This document shows positions 28,325 through 36,663 of a stretch of DNA of 64,000 nucleotides, one piece after another. Location: NCBI RefSeq assembly GCF_022321485.1, contig NZ_JAKOGG010000012.1, positions 1-64,000 on the forward strand, read 5' to 3'. Position 1 is the first letter of the stretch, and each line of letters opens with the position of its first letter. This DNA comes from Shewanella electrica. GTDB taxonomy: Bacteria > Pseudomonadota > Gammaproteobacteria > Enterobacterales > Shewanellaceae. A model generated the notes under the pieces. It made no database searches and had not been told where the DNA came from. It worked only from the letters and a program-made list of their open reading frames with translations. The translations under genes and the position numbers were made by a program.

Positions 28325-29192
28325 TATCTTCCTCGACATCTGCACAGGACAGACGCAAGAACTCGGGCAACGCTGCGGTAATTTCGGCGCCAAGTAGTAC
28401 GATCATCCACGACAGATAAACCCACACAAATAGAATCGGCACCGTTGCCAACGCACCATAAATCGCCTCATATGAAGGGAAATTAGTGACATAAAAAGCA
28501 AACGCTTTTTTACCCGCCTCAAACAACAACGCGGCGACCATGGCACCGAGCAAGGCATGCAACAGCTGCACTTTTTGATTGGGCACCACGGTATAGAGCA
28601 GCAAAAACGCCGCGACAGAGAAGATAAACGGCAAACGCGCCACAAAAAACGCGCCAATGCCGTAAGTGTCAGCATCATGAAACACTTGCAGCGAAACCAC
28701 GTACGATGTTGCCGCTAAACTCGCGCCCATTAGAATGGGGCCGAGCGTCAAAATCATCCAATACATGGAAAACGACAACACCGCTGGCCGCTTTTTCGGG
28801 TTACGCCAGATGTAGTTCAGCGCTTTATCAATGGCGCTGATCAGCAATAACGCCACCACCATCAGCGCGCCGATACCAATCGCCGTGCCTTTAGAGGCAT
28901 TGCCGACAAACTGATTGATATACACCTGCACCGTATCGCCCGCCGCCGGCAAAAAATTCTCGTAAATAAAGGATTCAATCTGCGTTCGCACCCCTTTAAA
29001 TACCGGAAATGCCGACAGCGTTGACATGGTCACCGCCACCATCGGCACCAACGACAGCAAGGTCACATAGGCTAAATGCCCGGCACGAATGTTGATTTGG
29101 TCGCGCTTGAGACGTAAACGCAGATGCGAAAAGAATCGCCAACTGGCGATGAGAAATGGTCGTAATTTACTGAAATCAATGTTCTGGCGCAC
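28311..29192 (-). CDS. yihY: YihY/BrkB-family inner-membrane protein
   Basis: This 293-residue protein has six predicted helices and the family motifs [32 protein letters not shown] and [11 protein letters not shown]. It is often mis-annotated as ribonuclease BN; its actual function is unsettled. The start is taken as GTG at 29192 (translated [13 protein letters not shown]) because homologues begin here. The frame is open to 29321 with an alternative ATG at 29243. It is first in the yihY-pip-dtd operon and divergent from the small membrane protein gene. Confidence 0.88.
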   Translation of the reverse strand: MRQNIDFSKLRPFLIASWRFFSHLRLRLKRDQINIRAGHLAYVTLLSLVPMVAVTMSTLSAFPVFKGVRTQIESFIYENFLPAAGDTVQVYINQFVGNASKGTAIGIGALMVVALLLISAIDKALNYIWRNPKKRPAVLSFSMYWMILTLGPILMGASLAATSYVVSLQVFHDADTYGIGAFFVARLPFIFSVAAFLLLYTVVPNQKVQLLHALLGAMVAALLFEAGKKAFAFYVTNFPSYEAIYGALATVPILFVWVYLSWMIVLLGAEITAALPEFLRLSCADVEEDNGAQ

Positions 29193-29302
29193 TTTGCAGC
29201 ATTGTCCTTTAAGTCGAATGTCGCTATCTTCGTACAATAACATCCTGTTGACAAAGGTGATACTGGTACGTCGCTTTCGTGACGGCCAAAGAGGAGCAAT
29301 CA

Positions 29303-29521
29303 ATGTCACAACAAGGTTCATCCGGCAATGTTATTGCCGCCATCTGCAATATTTTTATCCCCGGCTTAGGGCAATTAGTTCAAGGGCGTTTATTAGCGGC
29401 CATACTGTTTTTTGTATTCACCGCAGGCTGTTATGCGCTGTGGTGGTTAATTATTCCCGCCATTATTGCTGTGGTGTTACACCTGTGGAGCATTATCGAC
29501 GCAGCCAAATTCCGAGCTTAA
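29303..29521 (+). CDS. Small two-helix membrane protein, TM2-like
   Basis: This 72-residue protein has two predicted helices (about 10-30 and 33-60) joined by a short loop and starting with [12 protein letters not shown], a TM2-domain-like segment. The ATG at 29303 follows GAGGAG closely; an earlier in-frame start is less likely. It lies 10 nt before the DUF2959 lipoprotein gene and is probably cotranscribed with it. Function unknown. Confidence 0.75.
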   Translation: MSQQGSSGNVIAAICNIFIPGLGQLVQGRLLAAILFFVFTAGCYALWWLIIPAIIAVVLHLWSIIDAAKFRA

Positions 29522-29531
29522 GCGGAGCTAA

Positions 29532-30179
29532 ATGATGAAAACATCCCTGAAGATCGCGCTGTTCAGTAGTCTGTTGCTACTGGGCGGTTGTCAAAGCGCC
29601 TATTACAGCGCCATGGAGAAAGTCGGCATTTATAAACGCGACATCATGGTCGATCGCGTTAACGATGCGAAAGAATCACAACAAGACGCGCAAAAGCAGT
29701 TCAGTTCAGCGCTGGAAGAGATGCAAGCCTTGCTCAATAGTAATGGCGGCGATTTAGAAAAAGCCTACTTTAGCGCTAAAGATGAATATGAATCCGCCTC
29801 AGCGGCGGCCGATGAAGTCAGCTCACGCATCGATAAAGTTGAGTCTGTCGCCGAGGCGCTGTTTGACGAGTGGCAGAAAGAGATCGGCGAGATCAGCAAA
29901 GCGTCGCTGCGCCAACAGAGTCAAACCAAGTTGAACCAAACAGAGCGCTCCTACCGCAAGATGTTGCAAAGCATGCGCCGTGCCGAAGGTAAGATGCCGC
30001 CCATCTTGACCGCCATGAAAGATAATATGTTGTATCTAAAGCATAATCTAAATGCCAAAACCATCGCCTCAATCAAAGGCGAGTTTAGCAGTTTGCAGGC
30101 CGATATCTCCGCGCTAATTAACGAGATGAACAACTCCATTGCTGAGTCCAATCGCTTTATCGACGGTATGGAAAACTAG
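29532..30179 (+). CDS. DUF2959 lipoprotein
   Basis: This predicted lipoprotein of 215 residues has lipobox LLGGC at about 16-20. The rest is highly helical and charged, with long coiled-coil-like segments (for example residues 45-110). It matches DUF2959, common in Shewanella and Vibrio and of unknown function. It is probably attached to a periplasmic membrane face. A 135-bp structured repeat starts 2 nt after its TAG stop. Confidence 0.85.
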   Translation: MMKTSLKIALFSSLLLLGGCQSAYYSAMEKVGIYKRDIMVDRVNDAKESQQDAQKQFSSALEEMQALLNSNGGDLEKAYFSAKDEYESASAAADEVSSRIDKVESVAEALFDEWQKEIGEISKASLRQQSQTKLNQTERSYRKMLQSMRRAEGKMPPILTAMKDNMLYLKHNLNAKTIASIKGEFSSLQADISALINEMNNSIAESNRFIDGMEN

Positions 30180-30180
30180 G

Positions 30181-30315
30181 GGCTGTTTATCTTTATTGTT
30201 TGATTTTTGTTCAAATTAAACGCGTTATGAACGAGGCGCGGCCTGCGACGCTTAGTCAACTAAGCAAGCTGGGGGCAACAAAGTTCAGGACGCGTTTAAA
30301 TGAACGCCGCAGGCT
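30181..30315 (+). repeat. Structured 135-bp repeat, copy A
   Basis: This stretch aligns without gaps to 37880-38014 at about 81% identity (about 25 differences in 135). It folds into a long hairpin: AAACGCGTTATGAAC at 30218-30232 pairs with 30283-30297 at 13 of 15 positions, with an inner GCTTAGT/ACTAAGC stem. It starts 2 nt after the TAG stop of the DUF2959 gene. The family is not recognised; it resembles a MITE-like or REP-like element. Confidence 0.75.
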
Positions 30316-30336
30316 AGACCATAGTTGGGCTAGCCT
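30311..30336. repeat. Inverted repeat at the end of repeat copy A
   Basis: AGGCTAG (30311-30317) and CTAGCCT (30330-30336) are perfect 7-bp complements with a 12-nt loop. Copy B does not share this part, so it belongs to the norR upstream region or to a copy-specific tail. Confidence 0.5.
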
Positions 30337-30358
30337 CACAGATTTGCGCACTCCTCGA

Positions 30359-30371
30359 TGTCTTATTGACA
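30359..30371 (+). promoter_or_regulatory. NorR-like site upstream of norR
   Basis: TGT-N7-ACA lies inside a 6-bp perfect dyad (GATGTC-N5-GACATC, 30357-30373), about 50 nt before the norR ATG. It matches the GT-N7-AC core bound by NorR. Its position suggests autoregulation. Confidence 0.5.
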
Positions 30372-30420
30372 TCACATTGCTAGGATAGCCGACATTGTTG
30401 TGTGTTGAGGTTATCGCGCC

Positions 30421-31950
30421 ATGTCAAAATCGATAGAGCAAATCCTACTCGATATCTCGTTAAACCTGAGTTCCAATCGGTCGCACGAGCAGCAGTATCA
30501 AGATCTCATTGAAGGTGTGACCGAGGTATTCCCTTGTGATGCCAGTTGCTTGTTTATTCTCGATGCCGATGGCCTACTAACCCCAGTTGCGGTGAAAGGC
30601 ATTGCGCGTTCGGTGTTGGCAAGGCGCTACGCACCCAACGCCCATCCGCGGTTGCAGGCGATCATCCAAAGCCACAAACCGGTCAGATTTGATGCCAATT
30701 GCCCTCTGCCCGACCCGTTTGACGGCACCTTATTGACTGAATCAACCACCATCGATGTGCATGATTGTATGGGCTGCGCGCTCTACGTGAATAATCAGCT
30801 TGTTGGCGCCTTGACCATGGATGCGCTGGCGGTTGGGGCATTCGATAATATCGATCCGCTGACGCTAGAAACCTTCGCCGCCTTAACTGCGGCCACCCTA
30901 CGCAATATTGCCCAATTGAAAGCGCTCAAAGCGCAGAACCAAAAGCAGCAAAATGTCACCCAAACGCTGATCCAACAAGCGCGCTCACAGCACAACGAGA
31001 TGATCGGCTTAAGCCCGCAAATCAGCCAATTACGCAACAGCATTGCCACGGTGGCCCAATCGGATTACGCCGTGTTGATCACCGGCGAAACCGGCACGGG
31101 CAAAGAGTTAGTAGCCCACGCTGTACACGCACAATCACAGCGCAGTGATAAGCCGATGATTTACGTTAACTGTGCCGCGCTACCCGATGGTTTGGCCGAA
31201 AGCGAGCTGTTTGGTCACGTGAAAGGCGCCTTCACTGGAGCAAACGGCGCACGGGCGGGAAAGTTTGAGTTGGCGGATGAAGGCACGCTGTTTTTGGATG
31301 AAGTCGGCGAGTTACCGTTATCACTGCAAGCCAAGCTGCTGCGGGTAATCCAGCAAGGTGAGTTGCAACGTGTCGGCAGCGACCAAAACCTATGGGTGAA
31401 TGTTCGCATCATCGCCGCGACCAATCGGCAACTGGCGCAAGAGGTGGCGAATGGCAACTTCCGTGCGGATCTCTTTCATCGGTTAAATGTCTTTCCTATT
31501 CACGTGCCGCCGTTACGTGAACGGGCCAGCGATATTCCGCTGCTGGCGGACTATTTGCTCGAAAAAGTGCGCACGCAGTTTAATGCGCCCAATCTGCATG
31601 CTAAACCGAGCGTACTCAAGCAACTGGCCGCGCTGCCGTGGTACGGCAATGTGCGCGAGCTAGAGCACACCCTCACTCGCGCGGCGCTGCACGCCATTCA
31701 ACAAGGCGAGAAAACTATCACTCAGCAACATTTTGCCGCTTGGCTTGCTACGGACGATGTCGAAAAGACATCAGCATTATTGCCACAGCATAGCCAGCCG
31801 CTGCGGACGCTGGTCGAGCATTACCAAAAGGCGCTGATAGAACACGCATTAGCGCAGAACAATGGCACTTGGGCGCAAGCGGCGGCGTTTTTACAGACCG
31901 ATCGCGGTAATCTGTACCGCTTGGGTAAAAAACTCGGGCTAACCGCCTAG
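30421..31950 (+). CDS. norR: Nitric-oxide-responsive sigma-54 activator NorR
   Basis: This activator has 509 residues. An N-terminal GAF domain (about 20-170) keeps the residues linked to the NO-sensing iron centre in E. coli: the DPFDG aspartates (D98, D101), H114 and C116 (VHDCMG), and D134 (LTMDA). The central AAA+ domain has Walker A GETGTGKE, the sigma-54 contact GAFTGA and Walker B LFLDEVGE. A Fis-type helix-turn-helix ends the protein (QAAAFLQTDRGNLYRLGKKLG). The neighbour is hcp-hcr with a sigma-54 promoter and paired operators, so NO-induced hcp expression is the likely output. The GAGG ribosome binding site is 10 nt from ATG. Confidence 0.93.
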   Translation: MSKSIEQILLDISLNLSSNRSHEQQYQDLIEGVTEVFPCDASCLFILDADGLLTPVAVKGIARSVLARRYAPNAHPRLQAIIQSHKPVRFDANCPLPDPFDGTLLTESTTIDVHDCMGCALYVNNQLVGALTMDALAVGAFDNIDPLTLETFAALTAATLRNIAQLKALKAQNQKQQNVTQTLIQQARSQHNEMIGLSPQISQLRNSIATVAQSDYAVLITGETGTGKELVAHAVHAQSQRSDKPMIYVNCAALPDGLAESELFGHVKGAFTGANGARAGKFELADEGTLFLDEVGELPLSLQAKLLRVIQQGELQRVGSDQNLWVNVRIIAATNRQLAQEVANGNFRADLFHRLNVFPIHVPPLRERASDIPLLADYLLEKVRTQFNAPNLHAKPSVLKQLAALPWYGNVRELEHTLTRAALHAIQQGEKTITQQHFAAWLATDDVEKTSALLPQHSQPLRTLVEHYQKALIEHALAQNNGTWAQAAAFLQTDRGNLYRLGKKLGLTA

Positions 31951-31964
31951 CACCACATTGAGGT

Positions 31965-32000
31965 TGTGATTTTAACATCACGCGCGTTGTCATTTATACA
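31965..32000 (+). promoter_or_regulatory. Tandem NorR operators upstream of hcp
   Basis: Two TGT-N7-ACA sites occur: 31965-31977 and 31988-32000. Their centres are 23 bp apart, roughly two helical turns. The second sits in a longer perfect dyad (GCGCGTTGT/ACAACGCGC). E. coli NorR binds GT-N7-AC repeats upstream of a sigma-54 promoter, exactly this layout. Confidence 0.65.
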
Positions 32001-32053
32001 ACGCGCCACATTCATCAACAACATAACCAATTGAAAATAAACCAGTTAAGTTA

Positions 32054-32069
32054 TGGCACGCATTCTGCT
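32054..32069 (+). promoter_or_regulatory. Sigma-54 promoter of hcp
   Basis: TGGCACGCATTCTGCT has the -24 GG and -12 GC elements with the required 10-nt spacing. Transcription should start near 32080, about 30 nt before the hcp ATG. The NorR sites lie 55-90 bp upstream. Confidence 0.75.
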
Positions 32070-32111
32070 CTGTAGGAGTTATGCAATGTATAACTTTTCT
32101 GGAGATTCAAT

Positions 32112-33773
32112 ATGTTCTGCATTCAATGTGAGCAAACCATTCAAACACCAACCACTAAGGGCTGCTCTTTTGCGCAGGGGATGTGCGGTAAAACCGCGGA
32201 AGTATCCGACCTGCAAGACGTGTTGGTTTATACCCTCCAAGGCGTGTCATTTTGGGCTACGCTCGCCGTTAAGTTGGGGATTGTTAATGATGAAATCAAC
32301 CAATGGGCACCGCGGGCGTTTTTCGCCACACTCACCAACGTCAACTTTGACCGCGAGCGGATCCTTGAACTCACCGCCGCCGCAGCGGCATACACCCAGA
32401 CCTTAAAAACACAGGTCGCCGCAGCGGCGCGCTTGGCTGATCAGCCACTGCCTGAGTTACCCGCAGTTGCCCAATTCCAGCTGCCAGCAACCCCAGAGCA
32501 GATCTTGGCAATAGCACCACAAGTGGCGGTCAATCGTGGTAAAACGCAGCTGCATGAAGATGTTATCGGTTTACGTTTACTGTGCTTATACGGCTTAAAA
32601 GGTGCGGCAGCTTACATGGAGCACGCGCGCGTGCTGGCACAAACCAATAACGATATTTATGCCGAGTACCATGAGATCATGGCGTGGCTCGGTACCGATC
32701 CAGAAGATTTACAGGCACTGCTCGACTGCGCCATGCGCATTGGTTTGATGAACTACCAAGTGATGGCGATGCTCGACCACGGTGAAACCGCCACCTTTGG
32801 TCATCCACAGCCCACCGCCGTCAACCGCAAACCGGTCAAAGGCAAATGTATTCTGGTGTCTGGACATGACTTGCACGACCTAGAAAAAATTCTGCAACAG
32901 ACGGAAGGCACTGGCATCAATGTTTACACCAACGGTGAGATGTTGCCTGCACACGGCTATCCAGCGCTCAACAAGTATCCTCATCTGGTGGGTAACTATG
33001 GCACCGCATGGCAAAACCAACAGAAAGAGTTTGCCAATTTCCCCGGCGCGATTGTGATGACATCCAACTGTTTGATTAACCCACATGTGGGCCAATATGC
33101 AGACCGTTTATTTACCCGCAGTATCGTGGGTTGGCCCGGCGTATCTCACGTTGAAGGCGATGATTTCAGCGCCGTGATTGCATGTGCCTTACAACAACCC
33201 GGCTTCAAATATGATGAGATTGAACACTTGGTGACAGTCGGCTTTGGCCGCAATGCCTTGATGAACGCCGCCCCGGCGGTTATCGAACAAGTGAAGCTAG
33301 GCAACATTAAGCACTTCTTCCTTGTGGGTGGCTGTGATGGCGATAAAGCCGAGCGCAACTACTACAACGAGTTTGCCCAAAAAGCGCCGAAAGACACCCT
33401 GCTACTCACCTTGGCCTGTGGCAAATATCGCTTTAATCATCATGACTTTGGTGACATCAACGGCATTCCGCGTTTGCTTGATGTCGGCCAATGTAATGAT
33501 GCTTACTCAGCTATTCAGTTGGCGCTGGCACTCGCTAAAGAATTTGACTGCGATATCAACCAACTACCACTCACATTAGTGCTTTCATGGTTTGAGCAAA
33601 AAGCCATTGTGATACTGCTCACCCTGTTCGCGTTAGGGGTGAAAGGCATCTATACCGGGCCAACCGCTCCCGCTTTTTTAACGCCAAATCTGATCGCCAT
33701 CATTCAAGAAAAATTTGATATGCGCAGCATTGGCGATGCACAAACTGACATCAACGCGATTTTAGCGGCGTAG
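32112..33773 (+). CDS. hcp: Hybrid cluster protein, NO reductase/hydroxylamine reductase
   Basis: Hcp reduces NO to N2O at low NO and also shows hydroxylamine reductase activity. The 553-residue cytoplasmic enzyme has the class II cysteine pattern C-X2-C-X11-C-X6-C at C3, C6, C18 and C25. Hybrid-cluster ligand regions ([27 protein letters not shown]) are present. The ATG follows TGGAG. It forms an operon with its reductase gene hcr, 62 nt away. Confidence 0.96.
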   Translation: MFCIQCEQTIQTPTTKGCSFAQGMCGKTAEVSDLQDVLVYTLQGVSFWATLAVKLGIVNDEINQWAPRAFFATLTNVNFDRERILELTAAAAAYTQTLKTQVAAAARLADQPLPELPAVAQFQLPATPEQILAIAPQVAVNRGKTQLHEDVIGLRLLCLYGLKGAAAYMEHARVLAQTNNDIYAEYHEIMAWLGTDPEDLQALLDCAMRIGLMNYQVMAMLDHGETATFGHPQPTAVNRKPVKGKCILVSGHDLHDLEKILQQTEGTGINVYTNGEMLPAHGYPALNKYPHLVGNYGTAWQNQQKEFANFPGAIVMTSNCLINPHVGQYADRLFTRSIVGWPGVSHVEGDDFSAVIACALQQPGFKYDEIEHLVTVGFGRNALMNAAPAVIEQVKLGNIKHFFLVGGCDGDKAERNYYNEFAQKAPKDTLLLTLACGKYRFNHHDFGDINGIPRLLDVGQCNDAYSAIQLALALAKEFDCDINQLPLTLVLSWFEQKAIVILLTLFALGVKGIYTGPTAPAFLTPNLIAIIQEKFDMRSIGDAQTDINAILAA

Positions 33774-33787
33774 TTCCACTCACCCTC

Positions 33788-33818
33788 AGGCTTAAGCGCT
33801 GCAATAGCGTTTAGGCCT
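33788..33818 (+). repeat. Imperfect hairpin between hcp and hcr
   Basis: AGGCTTAAGCGCT (33788-33800) pairs with AGCGTTTAGGCCT (33806-33818) at 11 of 13 positions with a 5-nt loop. No T run follows. It could set the ratio of hcp to hcr by processing or attenuation. Confidence 0.45.
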
Positions 33819-33835
33819 TGTTTAGGAAGGTCATT

Positions 33836-34894
33836 ATGATGTTTCAATGGCAAGGCACTCAGCCCGTGACATTACGCTGTATTGATAAATATCGCGAAAC
33901 CGATGACAGCGTGAGTATCAAACTGGCAGCGCTGGATGACACACAAAGGTTTGATTTTAAACCGGGACAATTCATCAATCTGGGAGTCACTATCGCTGAT
34001 AAGCGTGAGTTTCGTGCTTACTCAATTAGCTCATTGCCACAAACAAACTATCTGCAACTCACGGTCAAACGCGTAAACCAAGGACGGGTGTCCAATTTCA
34101 TTGTCGACAAACTTGCCATTGGCGATGAGGTGCAAGCCCTGCCGCCAACCGGCAACTTTAACTGTATTGATCATCCGCCACTGCCACGCAGCTCGGGCAC
34201 TAAAGTGCTGCTCATCAGCGCCGGTTGCGGCATAACCCCGGTATTTGCCATGGCGCAGCATTGGCTAACTCAGCAGCCCGAGGTCGATATTGCCTTTGTG
34301 CATATTGCGCGCAGCCCGCTAGCAACCATCTACTATGATCAGTTGCATACGTTAGCTGCCGCTTATCAGCAGTTTCAGCTGCATTTATTGCTGAAACATC
34401 GTGGTAACAGCAACTGCCATCAAGGTCGGTTAGATGCGGCATGGCTGCAACAACTGGTGCCAGATCTAAAGCAGCGAACCGTCTACCTTTGTGGCCCACA
34501 TCAGTTTATGCAAGATGTGCAGCGCTATCTCACCGCGCTGGCGTTTGATATGAACCATTTCTATCACGAGAGCTTTACCCCAAGCGCCTCGACAACGGCT
34601 GAGGTTACGCCTCAAAACGCGCCTGCGGCCAAGGTGAGTCTTAATGTTCCCGCCTTCGGCAGACAGCTTGATGTTACTGCAGGGCAACTGCTTGCCGATG
34701 TGCTAGAACAAGCGCAACTGCCGCTGGTGATCGCTTGTCGCAGCGGGATTTGCGGCTCCTGTAAATGCAAGGTCAACCAAGGCACGGTGCACTCCAGCAG
34801 CCAAGGCCCATTGACCCCAGCGGAGATTGAACAAGGTTATGTACTAGCGTGCAGTTCCACCATTGAAACCGACTTAGATATCAATATCGGCTAG
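33836..34894 (+). CDS. hcr: NADH oxidoreductase for hybrid cluster protein
   Basis: Hcr passes electrons from NADH to Hcp. The 352-residue protein has an FAD domain (RAYSISS), an NAD-binding domain (SAGCGITPVFAMA), and a C-terminal plant-type 2Fe-2S ferredoxin domain with CRSGICGSC and a later LACSS cysteine. The start is ATG 33836 behind AGGAAGG; ATG 33839 is equally possible. It is the second gene of the NorR-controlled operon. Confidence 0.94.
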   Translation: MMFQWQGTQPVTLRCIDKYRETDDSVSIKLAALDDTQRFDFKPGQFINLGVTIADKREFRAYSISSLPQTNYLQLTVKRVNQGRVSNFIVDKLAIGDEVQALPPTGNFNCIDHPPLPRSSGTKVLLISAGCGITPVFAMAQHWLTQQPEVDIAFVHIARSPLATIYYDQLHTLAAAYQQFQLHLLLKHRGNSNCHQGRLDAAWLQQLVPDLKQRTVYLCGPHQFMQDVQRYLTALAFDMNHFYHESFTPSASTTAEVTPQNAPAAKVSLNVPAFGRQLDVTAGQLLADVLEQAQLPLVIACRSGICGSCKCKVNQGTVHSSSQGPLTPAEIEQGYVLACSSTIETDLDINIG

Positions 34895-34956
34895 CTGGGC
34901 AAGGCGCGTATGCTCGCCCAAATAAGGCAAGCGGCGAACGCACGCCATCCAGCTAG
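34891..34956. repeat. Inverted repeat spanning the hcr/GGDEF convergent gap
   Basis: CTAGCTGG (34891-34898) and CCAGCTAG (34949-34956) are perfect 8-bp complements about 50 nt apart. The left arm contains the hcr stop codon. It may be an inefficient bidirectional stop. Confidence 0.4.
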
Positions 34957-34959
34957 ACG

Positions 34960-36303
34960 CTAACTTTGATGTTTGTCGTCATACATGGCGCGGTCAGCGT
35001 GATGCAGCAGTTGTTCGATATCTTCGCCGTCATCAGGGTAGATAGCAAAGCCGATGCTGAGGCTGATCCGCAGTTTGATATCTTGGTATTCAAAAGGAAT
35101 ATCACCCACCTGATGGCGGATCTTCTGGCAGATGATGCTCAGATCAGTGAGGCGGCTTACCCGTGGCAATACCAGCAAAAACTCATCGCCACCGATACGG
35201 GCCACCGTGTCGTAACTGCGTGACGAGCCTTGCAAGCGCTGCGCAACTTCGTGCAATAGCGCATCACCAACAATATGACCAAAGCCATCATTGACCTGCT
35301 TAAAATGGTTTAAATCGATGTTGAGGATGGCAAAGCGGCACTTACGGCGAATGAGGTGTAGCAGCACTTGTTTCACCCGTCGCCGGTTCGATAATTTGGT
35401 CAGCACATCCTCAAATGAGTAGCGTTGCGCGTTGCGGTACGCCTTAAACATGATCAGCAAACTCAACAACAGTACCAAGGCGACCAAATAACCGCAGATA
35501 CGAATCAGGTGATTTTTCAGCCAAGAGCTAGCGGCAAAGGCCTCTTTATCGGCCTTAAGCGCTAGCTGCCAAGTGCCGCTCATCAGATGCACATTCTCCG
35601 TCAACATTGGTTGTTGAAAGGTGGTGGCCTGACCATAGAACACAGCCCCGAGTTCACCGGTGCCATCCACCCCGCGCATCGCTAGCTGAATACCTTGCGG
35701 AAAGTCATGCACGCCCGCGTCGGCCAACAAGGCATCCCAATCGAGCACCACACTACAGATCCCCCAATATTCGGTATTCATTGGTGGATTAACAAAAATC
35801 GGCAGGCGGGCAATCACGCCCATGCCGCCTTGGACCAATGTGAGCGGTCCGGCAACAAAGATTTTCTTGGTTTGGCGGGCAATATTGACGGTGCGCAGTT
35901 GCTGTGGATGCTTAAGATAATCCAATCCCAGCGCTTGCTGATTACCGGCTAACGGATAGATAAACTGCACCACATTGTTGGGGGCAATGGCGATATTACG
36001 AATATGGGGCGCATTGGCGACTATCTGCTCGGCCAGAGGGCGCCACTCATCGGCGGAGGAATGTGGCATTACCGTCAGATAGGAGGTGAGACCATTAGCA
36101 AGAAACACCTCTGAAGTCAGCATCGCCTCAATTCGAGAACGCACCAAGGCCAACTGTTGTGATAAGTAATGGGTGCGTTCAGCAGTGATGTCACGGCTGT
36201 AGCTGTGCTGTAGATATTCCACTAAATAGAAACTGATGGTGCCATAGCCTAAGACACACAATCCCAGTAATGCTTCAAGCCCAGCGCGCCGAAAACCTTT
36301 CAT
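34960..36303 (-). CDS. CHASE-GGDEF diguanylate cyclase
   Basis: This inner-membrane c-di-GMP synthase has 447 residues. A first helix (about 5-28) precedes a periplasmic CHASE-type sensor (about 40-250, including IRNIAIAPNN and the ALGLDYL region). A second helix follows (about 267-288), then a GGDEF domain. The catalytic site is RIGGDEF, and an intact inhibitory I-site RSYD lies five residues before it, so product inhibition is expected. The start at 36303 has GGGAT upstream; an in-frame ATG at 36336 is less likely. The ligand is unknown. Confidence 0.9.
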   Translation of the reverse strand: MKGFRRAGLEALLGLCVLGYGTISFYLVEYLQHSYSRDITAERTHYLSQQLALVRSRIEAMLTSEVFLANGLTSYLTVMPHSSADEWRPLAEQIVANAPHIRNIAIAPNNVVQFIYPLAGNQQALGLDYLKHPQQLRTVNIARQTKKIFVAGPLTLVQGGMGVIARLPIFVNPPMNTEYWGICSVVLDWDALLADAGVHDFPQGIQLAMRGVDGTGELGAVFYGQATTFQQPMLTENVHLMSGTWQLALKADKEAFAASSWLKNHLIRICGYLVALVLLLSLLIMFKAYRNAQRYSFEDVLTKLSNRRRVKQVLLHLIRRKCRFAILNIDLNHFKQVNDGFGHIVGDALLHEVAQRLQGSSRSYDTVARIGGDEFLLVLPRVSRLTDLSIICQKIRHQVGDIPFEYQDIKLRISLSIGFAIYPDDGEDIEQLLHHADRAMYDDKHQS

Positions 36304-36424
36304 CTCATCCCTTGTGCAAGACCAGCAAGCTGGCATTCTGATTCATTAAACCGATTAGCAACCGATGATTTTTACTAGAATATCATTGACATATTCATCT
36401 TAGCAGTAACGCCACACTATCGAT

Positions 36425-36607
36425 ATGTCATTGCAGCCAAAACAAGGCCAACTCGACTACCGTGATGCGATTGTCACCCGGCTAAACTCGCCTATTTCGG
36501 TGATTCACACGAGCATCAAAGTACGCAACTTGTGAGGTGCAGCACGCTTACAACGTGTCAGTCAGCAGTTGTTGGATCTACTGCACAAAACGCAGCGGTA
36601 CCAATAA
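36425..36607 (+). pseudogene. Interrupted reading frame in the GGDEF/polyferredoxin gap
   Basis: This is a 61-codon plus-strand frame with a single internal TGA at 36533. The second part (RLQRVSQQLLDLLHKTQRYQ) has a helical, protein-like pattern and follows in the same frame. The first part (LNSPISVIHTSIKV) loosely recalls a histidine-kinase dimerisation helix, but that is not firm. It has no ribosome binding site. It is the only coding-like content of the 327-nt gap 36337-36663, and is probably a decayed remnant or chance. Confidence 0.25.
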
Positions 36608-36663
36608 ACCATTTGTTGCCGTGCGGTTCAAAGTAAATACCCACATTTTCTTGTTCTATTGTT

